Assembly (NCBI GenBank): GCA_937927915.1 | Contig: CALGKB010000005.1 | Span: 62,001 to 126,000, forward strand | DNA: 64,000 bases | DNA from: an uncultured Pseudanabaenaceae cyanobacterium | GTDB lineage: Bacteria; Cyanobacteriota; Cyanobacteriia; Pseudanabaenales; Pseudanabaenaceae | Direction of reading: 5' to 3' | Shown: positions 43,100 to 50,882 of the stretch, piece after piece | How the letters are laid out: each line of letters begins with the position of its first letter | Position numbering within the stretch: position 1 is the first letter of the stretch | The notes under the pieces: generated by a model | What the model saw: the letters and a program-made list of their open reading frames with translations, nothing else | The model's database searches: none | What the model was told of the DNA's origin: nothing | Translations under genes and position numbers: made by a program

Positions 43100-44490
43100 G
43101 GGCTAGTAAAGGCACTATTTTCAAACTTGGTAAAGCGGGGATCAAAGAGTAATTTCACCACCCCAGTCGGTCCGTTGCGATGTTTAGCAATAATAATTTC
43201 AGCAATCCCCCGATCGGGGGTATCAGGATTGTAGTATTCATCGCGGTAGAGCATAATCACAATATCGGCATCCTGTTCTATACTACCTGACTCCCGTAAA
43301 TCCGAGAGCATAGGGCGTTTATTAGTGCGAGTTTCCACCCCCCGACTTAACTGAGAGAGAGCCACAACGGGCACTTCTAATTCTCTGGCTAAACCCTTGA
43401 GAGCACGGGTAATACGGGACAATTCTTGCACACGATTATCGGAGCCTGACCCCTCCATTAGTTGCAGGTAATCAATTAAAATCATGCCCAACTTTCCCCC
43501 CTTTTCCATCTGTAGTCGCCGGGATTTGGAGCGCAATTCATTGATGGAAGGATTGGGGGTATCGTCAATGTAAATCGGTAGCTCTGAGAGGGCGCCTACG
43601 GCGGCAGCGATCGTTGCCCAGTCTTCATCCCGCATTTGCCCCGATCGCAGTCTATGACTATCAATCCCCTCTTTGCCGGGGCGTTTAGTGTGACTAGCTA
43701 ACATTCTATATACTAGCTGTTCTTTAGACATTTCTAGGCTATAAATTGCCACTGGTAAGCGATGATTTTCCGCAATTTTTTTTGCCAACTCCATGCCAAA
43801 AGCGGTTTTCCCCATCGAAGGACGACCCGCCACAATAATTAAATCCGATCGTTGTAACCCCTGGGTCATGGCGTCGAGGTCATAGAAACCAGTACTCAAA
43901 CCGGGTAAGACATTACCAGTTTCTCCCAAACTGTTGTAGCGAGTTTCAATCTCAAAATAGGTTTGGGTGATGATGTCAGCTACAGGTGTTAGCCCCTGCA
44001 AATTGCGAGATTGTGTGACAGCAAATAATTTTTGTTCTGCACTATCTAAAACTTGACTTAAAGAGAGGGCATTATTTTGGCTGAGATTGATAATTTCCCT
44101 GCCCACCTCCCCTAGCTTACGTCTGATGTATTTTTCCGCCACTAATTGGGCATAGTAATCAATATTGACTGCACTAAGAGTGGCATCGCACAGACGGGCT
44201 AATTTACTCTGTCCCCCCACTTTTTCTAACAGATTGTGGTCACTTAACCAAGTGGCGACACTCATCAAATCAGTGGGGCAAGATTGGGAATAAAGAGTTA
44301 AACAGGCACGGTAAATCTCCTGGTGGGCAACTACATAAAAAAACTCCGGGCGCAGTATATCACTTACCCGCGTAATGGCATCGGGGTCAATTAAAATGCC
44401 ACCTAAAATAGCCTCCTCCGCCTCAATATTTTGGGGAGGGAGATAACTAGTGCTCTCATCATTAAAACCATAGGTATATTCCTCACTCAT
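43096..44490 (-). CDS. dnaB: Replicative DNA helicase DnaB
   Basis: The ATG at 44490 (MSEEYTYGFNDE) overlaps the sfsA stop and is preferred to an upstream ATG inside sfsA. It gives 464 residues. The N-terminal domain (LPPQNIEAEEAILGGILID) is followed by the RecA-like helicase domain with Walker A GRPSMGKTAFGMELA, Walker B LGMILIDYLQLM and the final HRNGPTGVVKLLFDPRFTKFEN. No intein or DNA insertion is visible, although cyanobacterial dnaB is often an intein site. Confidence 0.95.
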   Translation of the reverse strand: MSEEYTYGFNDESTSYLPPQNIEAEEAILGGILIDPDAITRVSDILRPEFFYVVAHQEIYRACLTLYSQSCPTDLMSVATWLSDHNLLEKVGGQSKLARLCDATLSAVNIDYYAQLVAEKYIRRKLGEVGREIINLSQNNALSLSQVLDSAEQKLFAVTQSRNLQGLTPVADIITQTYFEIETRYNSLGETGNVLPGLSTGFYDLDAMTQGLQRSDLIIVAGRPSMGKTAFGMELAKKIAENHRLPVAIYSLEMSKEQLVYRMLASHTKRPGKEGIDSHRLRSGQMRDEDWATIAAAVGALSELPIYIDDTPNPSINELRSKSRRLQMEKGGKLGMILIDYLQLMEGSGSDNRVQELSRITRALKGLARELEVPVVALSQLSRGVETRTNKRPMLSDLRESGSIEQDADIVIMLYRDEYYNPDTPDRGIAEIIIAKHRNGPTGVVKLLFDPRFTKFENSAFTSP

Positions 44491-45191
44491 AGGGTGACCT
44501 CCCCCAAACCCAAATAGTAAACCCCCTCTGGACAAATACGGAAGCGGCAGGCTAAAACTTGCAAACCCCTAGCTACTCCCGATCGCAATAATTCCCCATA
44601 GACAGGGTCAGCTGCATCCCCTGGAGCAAACTTGTCACAGTCCCCCCGATTGATAAAAAATATAATGGTAGCGCGGCGCTCCGGTGCAATTATATGCGTG
44701 AGTTCTCGCAAATGTTTTTGCCCCCTCAGGGTAACTGTATCGGGAAACAAAGCAACGCCATTTTTACTCCAGGTCGTATTTTTTACCTCGACATAGCGAT
44801 GGAAACTCTCTCCCACCAGGCAAAAATCTACCCGACTTTTTTCCTGCCCATACTCTACTTCGGCGCGGTACTCCCCATAGGGTTCCAACTCAGGAATGAG
44901 GTGATTGGCAATCATATGACCAATGATACGATTGGGTAGAGCCGTATTTATACCTACCAATTCCCCGTCTACTTCTACTATTTCCCAAGTGTAAATTAAC
45001 TTGCGTTTGGGATTATCACTGCGGGAGAGAAAAACGCGATTACCCACAGGACATACTCCCGTCATGGGACCCGTATTAGGGCAATGGGCAGTGACAATTT
45101 CCCCTGTAGGGAGACGGACATCGGCAAAGAAACGCTGATAGCGCTGCAGTAAAATTCCCTCTACCAGGGGAGGGTAAGCGTAAACCAACAT
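44487..45191 (-). CDS. sfsA: SfsA family protein
   Basis: The 234-residue protein matches SfsA: LVEGILLQRYQRFFADVRL, VTAHCPNTGPMTGV and VDFCLVGESFHRYVEVKNTTW. The family was named for maltose-gene stimulation in E. coli and has a nuclease-like fold; its true role is unclear. The stop overlaps dnaB by four bases, indicating a two-gene unit. Confidence 0.93.
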   Translation of the reverse strand: MLVYAYPPLVEGILLQRYQRFFADVRLPTGEIVTAHCPNTGPMTGVCPVGNRVFLSRSDNPKRKLIYTWEIVEVDGELVGINTALPNRIIGHMIANHLIPELEPYGEYRAEVEYGQEKSRVDFCLVGESFHRYVEVKNTTWSKNGVALFPDTVTLRGQKHLRELTHIIAPERRATIIFFINRGDCDKFAPGDAADPVYGELLRSGVARGLQVLACRFRICPEGVYYLGLGEVTL

Positions 45192-45236
45192 TGTTAGTGT
45201 GGCTAAAATAGCACTGTGGCAAAAAAATCATAGCGA

Positions 45237-46451
45237 ATGATCAGAATAATCACATCCTTTGTCCTGTGTCTGTTGCTGTGGTGGAGTGGCATCACCCCTG
45301 CTTTGGCAGATGTCACCGACTACTTCCAAGAACGGCAACTGTTTAATCATGTGTGGCAACTGGTGCAGCACGCCTACGTCGATCCCACCTTCAATCACCA
45401 TGACTGGGGCAAAGTCCGCAAGGAGTTCGCTAATCGCAAACTGGAGTCGCGGGAGCAGACCTACGCTGCCATCAAGGAGATGCTTGCCCTCTTGGGTGAC
45501 CCCTTCACCCGCCTGCTGCCCCCAGAGGAGTTCCGCAGTATGCAGACCAGTACCAATGGCTCCCTTTCAGGAGTGGGTTTACACATTGCCACTGACCCCG
45601 AGCGGCAAACTCTGGTGGTGATCTCCCCTGTGGAAGGTTCCCCGGCGGATAAGGCTGGTATTCGTCCCCTCGATCGGATTCTTGCCATTGATGGTGTGCC
45701 GACCAAAGACCTCACCCTTGATGAATGCGCCGATCGGATGCGGGGACCGGCGGGCACAGATGTCACCATTTTAGTAGAACGGGAGGGGGAACCGCCCTTC
45801 TCTCTCACTCTCACACGGGCAATTATTTCCGTCAACCCTGTTATCAGCAAACTGGACAAGAGCAACGGCAAAAATATCGGCTACCTGCGGCTTACCCAGT
45901 TCAACGCCAATGCCCCTAGGGATATGGCAAAAGCGATCGAGAACCTAGAGGCTCAGGGGGCAGAGGGATATATCCTTGACCTGCGCGGCAATCCAGGGGG
46001 ACTGCTGGACGTGGCAATCAATGTGGCGAGGCTGTGGCTAGATGAAGGGGTGGTAGTGTACACCATTGACCGCCAGGGCATCGAGGAGGCCTATACGGTC
46101 GAGGAAAACAACCAGGCACTCACCCATGACCCCCTCGTAGTCCTAGTAGACAAGGGTTCCGCCAGCGCCAGTGAGGTGTTAGCCGGCGCACTCCACGACA
46201 ACCAGCGGGCAAAGCTAGTAGGGGAAAAAACCTACGGCAAGGGTTCCATCCAATCCCTGTTTGAATTAGAAGATGGCGCAGGCTTAGCTGTAACGATCGC
46301 TCACTATGAAACCCCTAGCCATAAAAACATCAACAAAGTGGGGTTAGAGCCGGATATTGCCGTCAAACTTAGCCATCCCCTGCAACGGGAAGAGTTGGCA
46401 ACCCCCCAGGATGAACAGTACGCCCAAGCGGTAGCACTCCTCACTAGCTAG
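45237..46451 (+). CDS. Carboxyl-terminal processing protease (Ctp, S41)
   Basis: The 404 residues have an export signal (VLCLLLWWSGITPALA). A PDZ domain (about 100-185, GSLSGVGLHI, SPADKAGIRPLDRILAIDG) is followed by the S41 protease core with the catalytic serine in DKGSASASEVLAGAL and lysine in GEKTYGKGSIQSL. Lumenal Ctp proteases mature the D1 protein of photosystem II; which paralogue this is cannot be decided here. It is divergent from sfsA. GCTAGC palindromic sequence lies just after the stop at 46491-46505. Confidence 0.92.
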   Translation: MIRIITSFVLCLLLWWSGITPALADVTDYFQERQLFNHVWQLVQHAYVDPTFNHHDWGKVRKEFANRKLESREQTYAAIKEMLALLGDPFTRLLPPEEFRSMQTSTNGSLSGVGLHIATDPERQTLVVISPVEGSPADKAGIRPLDRILAIDGVPTKDLTLDECADRMRGPAGTDVTILVEREGEPPFSLTLTRAIISVNPVISKLDKSNGKNIGYLRLTQFNANAPRDMAKAIENLEAQGAEGYILDLRGNPGGLLDVAINVARLWLDEGVVVYTIDRQGIEEAYTVEENNQALTHDPLVVLVDKGSASASEVLAGALHDNQRAKLVGEKTYGKGSIQSLFELEDGAGLAVTIAHYETPSHKNINKVGLEPDIAVKLSHPLQREELATPQDEQYAQAVALLTS

Positions 46452-46532
46452 GTCTGCAATCTTTCTTTATCGTCAGAGGGGGCAGATTGTGCTAGCTTAG
46501 CTAGCAGATAATAACAGATAATAACATAGACT

Positions 46533-46769
46533 ATGAACGGTAAATATCGCTTTTCTTGCAACCTCACCCTAGGGGACGTTTTGGGGCAGATAATCATCTG
46601 GCTAGGCATTGTTTTTGCGAGCTTAGCAGCGGGTCTCTCCTTGATGAGCCAGCCCATTTATGCCTTTGCCGCTGTGGGCTTAATCATTGTAGTGTCCCTG
46701 CCCTTCTTGCTCTTTGCCTTTGTCACCACCCTCTTCAATCACATTCAGATTACCCCCCTCGATCGCTAG
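46533..46769 (+). CDS. Small two-helix membrane protein
   Basis: The 78-residue protein has two strongly hydrophobic segments (about 14-36 and 43-70) and little else. It is unrecognised. It lies between the Ctp protease and glpX, on the same strand as both. The AGATAATA direct repeat and GCTAGC palindrome just upstream may be part of its control region. Confidence 0.65.
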   Translation: MNGKYRFSCNLTLGDVLGQIIIWLGIVFASLAAGLSLMSQPIYAFAAVGLIIVVSLPFLLFAFVTTLFNHIQITPLDR

Positions 46770-46870
46770 ATTGTAGCGTTTTGTGAAGAGTTGCTCAATT
46801 TTTTGAGTTCCTTGCTCTCAGGATGCCGTCCCACTTGTAAACTTAGAAGTGGATTTACCGCTAAAGTTGT

Positions 46871-47914
46871 ATGGAAAACACCCTGGGACTAGAAATCATC
46901 GAAGTTGTAGAGCAAGCCGCGATCGCTGCTGCCCGTTTTATGGGTAAAGGGGATAAGAATGGGGCAGACCAAGCTGCCGTAGAAGCCATGCGGGAGCGCC
47001 TCAACAAAATCTACATGCGGGGCAGGATTGTGATTGGGGAGGGGGAACGAGACGAAGCCCCCATGCTCTACATTGGCGAGGAAGTGGGAATTTGTACCCA
47101 GCCTAACGCTGCCGAAATTTGCTCCGTCGAGGAACTAATGGAAATTGATATTGCAGTTGACCCCTGCGAAGGTACCAGCCTGGTGGCAAAGGGACAGAAT
47201 GGGGCAATGGCAGTGCTGGCAATTTCCGAGAAGGGTGGACTGTTTGCGGCACCTGACTTCTACATGAACAAATTAGCTGCCCCCCCCGCTGCGGCAGGCA
47301 AAGTAGATATTCGTAAAACTGCCACAGAAAACATTAAGATTCTTTCCGAATGCCTCGATCGGGCACCGGAGGAGCTAGTAATCGTGGTGATGGACCGCCC
47401 CCGCCACAAGGAGTTAATCGAAGAAATCCGCCAAACGGGAGCAAGGGTAAGGCTAATTAGTGATGGGGATGTATCAGCTGCTATCTCCTGTGCCTTTGCG
47501 GGGACTAACACCCACGCTCTCATGGGCATTGGGGCAGCACCAGAGGGAGTAATTTCGGCAGCAGCAATGCGTGCTCTCGGTGGGCATTTCCAAGGGCAGT
47601 TGGTCTATGACCCTGCAGTGGTGAAGACCCCAGAAAGTGAAAAATGGACGCGGGAAGGCAACATTGAGCGCCTGAAGTCTATGGGCATCGAAGACCCCGA
47701 TCGGGTGTACAACGCCGATGAACTCGCCTCGGGGCAGACCATTCTTTTTGCTGCCTGCGGCATTACCCCTGGTACCCTGATGGAGGGAGTACGCTTCTTT
47801 GATGGCGGCTGTCGTACCCAGTCCCTGGTGATTTCCAGCATGAGCCGCACCGCCCGCTTTGTGGACACCATCCACATCAACACCGATCGTCCCAAGATGT
47901 TGACCCTACGCTAA
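46871..47914 (+). CDS. glpX: Fructose-1,6-/sedoheptulose-1,7-bisphosphatase, GlpX class II
   Basis: The 347-residue metal-dependent phosphatase has the GlpX motifs [35 protein letters not shown] and [20 protein letters not shown]. In cyanobacteria this bifunctional enzyme supplies both bisphosphatase steps of the Calvin cycle. It lies just upstream of hemA, with a 43-base gap. Confidence 0.95.
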   Translation: MENTLGLEIIEVVEQAAIAAARFMGKGDKNGADQAAVEAMRERLNKIYMRGRIVIGEGERDEAPMLYIGEEVGICTQPNAAEICSVEELMEIDIAVDPCEGTSLVAKGQNGAMAVLAISEKGGLFAAPDFYMNKLAAPPAAAGKVDIRKTATENIKILSECLDRAPEELVIVVMDRPRHKELIEEIRQTGARVRLISDGDVSAAISCAFAGTNTHALMGIGAAPEGVISAAAMRALGGHFQGQLVYDPAVVKTPESEKWTREGNIERLKSMGIEDPDRVYNADELASGQTILFAACGITPGTLMEGVRFFDGGCRTQSLVISSMSRTARFVDTIHINTDRPKMLTLR

Positions 47915-47957
47915 TTTTTCTGACTTTTCTCTATAAAAACCTTTTTAGTAAACTTTT

Positions 47958-49253
47958 ATGAACATCGCTGTTATTGGTCTCAGTCACAAGACTGCTACCG
48001 TAGAGGTGCGGGAGAAGTTGAGCATTCAGGAAGACCGTGTCCAGGTGGCGCTCCAGACCCTGTGCAGTTACCCCAGTATTGAGGAAGCGGCAGTCCTCAG
48101 CACCTGTAACCGCATGGAACTCTATGTAGTGACCAAAGAGACAGAGGGGGGGATTCGGGAAACCATGCAATTTCTAGCAGAATTTAGCCAAGTCCCCCTG
48201 CAGTTTCTGCGGCGCTATCTGTTTATTTTGCTGCGGCAAGATGCGGTCATGCACCTGATGCGGGTGGCAGCAGGCTTAGATAGCCTTGTCCTAGGGGAGG
48301 GGCAAATTCTCGCCCAGGTCAAGCACACCCACAAATTGGCACAGCAGTATAACGGGGCAGGGCGCATCCTCAATCAACTGTTCAAGCAGGCACTGACAGC
48401 GGGGAAGCGAGTGCGCACAGAAACGGAAATTGGCACAGGGGCGGTTTCTATCAGTTCTGCTGCCGTCGAACTAGCCCAGCTAAAACTCGGCAATTTGGCA
48501 GAACAACGGGTGATGATTTTGGGGGCGGGCAAGATGGCTCGCCTTTTAGTCACCCACCTCGTGGCGAAGGGGGCAACCCAAATCACGATCGTCAATCGCT
48601 CCCCCCACAAAGCTAAGGAGATGCTGGTGCAGGTAGGCAAGACAGAGGGAGTGCGGTTTGAGGTGGAACCGATCGATCGGCTGCTGACAGTGATCAGCAA
48701 CTCCGACCTTGTCTTTACCAGCACTGCTTCTCCCGAAATCCTTATCCACAAAGCAGACCTTGCCCCCTTACAACACCCAGGCTTGATGCTTGTGGACATC
48801 TCCGTGCCCCGCAACGTAGAGGCAACGGTCAGTGAACTGCCTAATGTAAGGTGCTTCAACGTGGATGACCTGCAGGCAGTGGTATCCAGCAACCAGGAAA
48901 ACCGTCGCCAGATGATGGCAAAGGCGGAGGTGATTTTGGAAGAATGCCTAGCGGAGTTTGACAGTTGGTGGCGTTCCTTGGAAACAGTCCCCACAATCAG
49001 CCAATTACGGCAAAAGATGGAAAACATCCGCGAGCAGGAGATGGAAAAGGCATTATCCCGCCTAGGGGGTGAATTTGCCGAACGCCATCAGGAGGTGATT
49101 GAAAATCTAACGCGGGGCATTATCAACAAAATCCTCCACGACCCCATGGTACAACTACGGGCACAGCAGGACATTGAGACCAGACGGCGCTGTATGCAGG
49201 CACTGCAGATGCTCTTTGACCTGGAACCCACCAACCAGTTCAAGGAAAGTTAG
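47958..49253 (+). CDS. hemA: Glutamyl-tRNA reductase
   Basis: The 431-residue enzyme starts [21 protein letters not shown] and has the catalytic cysteine C50 in [13 protein letters not shown]. The NADPH-binding domain is marked by [18 protein letters not shown]. The C-terminal dimerisation helices follow. It reduces Glu-tRNA to glutamate-1-semialdehyde, the committed step for heme, chlorophyll and bilins. Its stop overlaps the convergent lipoprotein gene by four bases. Confidence 0.96.
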   Translation: MNIAVIGLSHKTATVEVREKLSIQEDRVQVALQTLCSYPSIEEAAVLSTCNRMELYVVTKETEGGIRETMQFLAEFSQVPLQFLRRYLFILLRQDAVMHLMRVAAGLDSLVLGEGQILAQVKHTHKLAQQYNGAGRILNQLFKQALTAGKRVRTETEIGTGAVSISSAAVELAQLKLGNLAEQRVMILGAGKMARLLVTHLVAKGATQITIVNRSPHKAKEMLVQVGKTEGVRFEVEPIDRLLTVISNSDLVFTSTASPEILIHKADLAPLQHPGLMLVDISVPRNVEATVSELPNVRCFNVDDLQAVVSSNQENRRQMMAKAEVILEECLAEFDSWWRSLETVPTISQLRQKMENIREQEMEKALSRLGGEFAERHQEVIENLTRGIINKILHDPMVQLRAQQDIETRRRCMQALQMLFDLEPTNQFKES

Positions 49254-49675
49254 TACTCATAGCAGTTGTCCCGCAACCAAGTCCGCACCGCTGCTGCCAG
49301 AGCACCATCACTGACATCCATTGGGGGAGCAGCAGCAATACGGGTAAAAGCCATCGCCAGTCGCCAACCCTTGGGGGTCTGTACCAAAAACAGCCAGTAG
49401 GTCTGGGGTTCTACCCTCAACTCCCCCGATCGGCGGTGGTTGACCGTGAGGAATAACTGCTTAACGGTGGGATCTGCCTCCTGGATGGGTAGGGGGGATA
49501 GCTCTGGGAAACTAACCGCCTGTGCCTGTAAACCCTTTCCCAACTGCGTATACGATCGATTTAGATAATGGTGGAGGTCACGACTGAGGGCTTCGGTCAG
49601 CTGGGCAAAATCTTGGGGACAAGCACTAAGGGGCAAAGCGAACGCCAAGGGCAACAGGGTAAAAAACTTTGTCAC
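49250..49675 (-). CDS. Putative small lipoprotein
   Basis: The 141-residue protein begins [21 protein letters not shown], with a lipobox-like LSAC, so it is probably a membrane-anchored lipoprotein. The mature part is alpha/beta ([21 protein letters not shown]) and ends DNCYEY. Family not recognised. It converges on hemA and is divergent from tRNA-Leu. Confidence 0.75.
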   Translation of the reverse strand: MTKFFTLLPLAFALPLSACPQDFAQLTEALSRDLHHYLNRSYTQLGKGLQAQAVSFPELSPLPIQEADPTVKQLFLTVNHRRSGELRVEPQTYWLFLVQTPKGWRLAMAFTRIAAAPPMDVSDGALAAAVRTWLRDNCYEY

Positions 49676-49709
49676 GATCGCTATTTTGGGTTAGAATAAC
49701 AATTCCCTA

Positions 49710-49792
49710 GGGGGTATGGCGGAATGGTAGACGCTACGGACTTAAAATCCGTTGACCGCAAGGTCGTAAGGGTTCAAGTCCCTTTACCCCCA
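49710..49792 (+). tRNA. tRNA-Leu (anticodon TAA), intronless
   Basis: The 83 bases fold as a class II tRNA. The acceptor stem is GGGGGTA/TACCCCC, the anticodon stem CGGA/TCCG with loop CTTAAAA, and there is a long variable arm and a T arm AGGG-TTCAAGT-CCCT. The gene is continuous, with no group I intron between T34 and A35, where many cyanobacteria carry one. It marks the left border of the CRISPR island. Confidence 0.94.
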
Positions 49793-49899
49793 CTCCGGTT
49801 CATTTTATCCCATCTAGTCATCGAGGGCGAAAGTTGTCAGTAAAAGAGGACAAGTGAAAGCTAACCTCCCTACTGCCTCGGAGTCCAACGGAGACAGAT

Positions 49900-49928
49900 T
49901 TTCACCCAAGGGGAAAATAGTGTAGAAT
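49900..49928 (+). promoter_or_regulatory. Candidate promoter directly upstream of the degenerate CRISPR repeat
   Basis: TTTCAC (49900-49905) and TAGAAT (49923-49928) are 17 bases apart, a fair sigma-70 layout. A start about 7 bases past the -10 would be at 49935-49940, immediately in front of the degenerate CRISPR repeat at 49941. A transcript would therefore begin with the repeat-like hairpin and could run on into cas6, 300 bases downstream. Confidence 0.45.
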
Positions 49929-49940
49929 AGGCATTCAGTA

Positions 49941-49967
49941 CCTCAGATACCATCAGGTGTTGAGCAC
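49941..49967 (+). repeat. Degenerate CRISPR repeat upstream of cas6
   Basis: The 27 bases align without gaps with positions 9-35 of the array repeat, with 22 identities. The terminal GTTGAGCAC is exact. In the array repeat the hairpin arms are GCC and GGC around GTAA. Here they read ACC and GGT around ATCA, so the outer pair is changed on both sides and pairing is kept. The first eight bases of the repeat are not conserved. This is what a leading pseudo-repeat of a crRNA-like regulator would retain. Confidence 0.72.
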
Positions 49968-50001
49968 TTTAGCTACTTTGTGCTCAGGTGGGTCAAAGTA
50001 G
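49961..50001 (+). other. Two overlapping hairpins after the degenerate repeat
   Basis: TGAGCAC (49961-49967), which is the end of the degenerate repeat, pairs perfectly with GTGCTCA (49980-49986). The overlapping CTACTTTG (49973-49980) pairs perfectly with CAAAGTAG (49994-50001). The two stems share base 49980 and are interleaved, so they could compete or form a pseudoknot. This supports a structured RNA in the cas6 leader rather than a chance repeat match. The rest of the 445-base gap before cas6 (49793-50237) shows no convincing gene. Confidence 0.55.
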
Positions 50002-50237
50002 AAGCTACAGGGGCTTGGGGAAAGACTTGGCAAAACTCCCCAGCCGTATACCTTTGATGCCGATAGGCGACCAATATACTCCTGTAGCTGCATCTAAAAA
50101 ATTTCCTATGTTTAGATACTTAGTGTTTGACATTTATATCCTTCGACCCTATCATATAGTTACGACCTCAGAAAACCTTTAGGTTCTAAGCATCCTCCAA
50201 CATCTTTTGAGAACTTTTAAGAAAGGTACGGATTTAT

Positions 50238-50870
50238 ATGACACCAAGTACTCAAACTATTGCTTCTACGTCTTTGTCAGAATTGCAGCTCATGGTAGAT
50301 GTTACATTTCCTATAATCAGTGGTAAGGTCATTCCTGCTGACCATGGTTACGCTTTACTCTCATCAATCACAAGATACATCCCCAGCATCAAGGAACACA
50401 CAGATATAAGCATCCTGACTGCTTCAGGCTTGAGGGATGGAACAGGCAAGATAGTACTGGCAGAATACTCTCGTTTCCTTTTTCGTTTGCCCGTCAGTAA
50501 AATTCCCCTGGTTTACAGTTTGGCAGGCGAAACTCTCAAACTAGGTATCCATGCAATTAGGTTAGGTATTCCCAGTATTAATCCCTTGAAAGTTTGTTCC
50601 AAACTGCGCTCACGTATTGTAACTATCAAGGGATACGACCAGCCAGATGCGTTCCTAGAAGCAGTTCGTAGACAGCTAGAAGGATTGACAATTCGAGGAG
50701 AAGTCTCTCTACCCCACAACGCCCGCAAGACAATTAAAATCAAGCGATTTTCTGTAGTAGGCTTTACCGTGGAAGTACGGAACTTGAGTGAAGAAGATTC
50801 CCTAAAATTACAAGCCTACGGCTTAGGCGGTAAAAGGCACATGGGTTGTGGCATTTTCCTGCCATTTTAA
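50238..50870 (+). CDS. cas6: CRISPR RNA endonuclease Cas6, MYXAN-type (Cmx6)
   Basis: The 210-residue protein is a RAMP-fold Cas6: the N-terminal HGYALLSSITRYIPSI and the C-terminal glycine-rich GLGGKRHMGCGIFLPF are typical of the MYXAN Cas6 family. It cuts the CRISPR transcript 3' of the repeat hairpin. It is the first gene of the cas operon, about 300 bases after the pseudo-repeat. cas3 follows 12 bases later. The catalytic residues of Cas6 families vary and I do not assign them. Confidence 0.88.
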   Translation: MTPSTQTIASTSLSELQLMVDVTFPIISGKVIPADHGYALLSSITRYIPSIKEHTDISILTASGLRDGTGKIVLAEYSRFLFRLPVSKIPLVYSLAGETLKLGIHAIRLGIPSINPLKVCSKLRSRIVTIKGYDQPDAFLEAVRRQLEGLTIRGEVSLPHNARKTIKIKRFSVVGFTVEVRNLSEEDSLKLQAYGLGGKRHMGCGIFLPF

Positions 50871-50882
50871 GGAGCGGTAATC

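Noticed and set aside
43096-44490. Possible intein in dnaB
   Set aside because: The frame has normal helicase length and motif order, with no Hint or homing-endonuclease insertion.
49988-50182. A 64-codon frame between tRNA-Leu and cas6
   Set aside because: No family, no ribosome site, and it lies in the structured leader. It is more likely to be non-coding.
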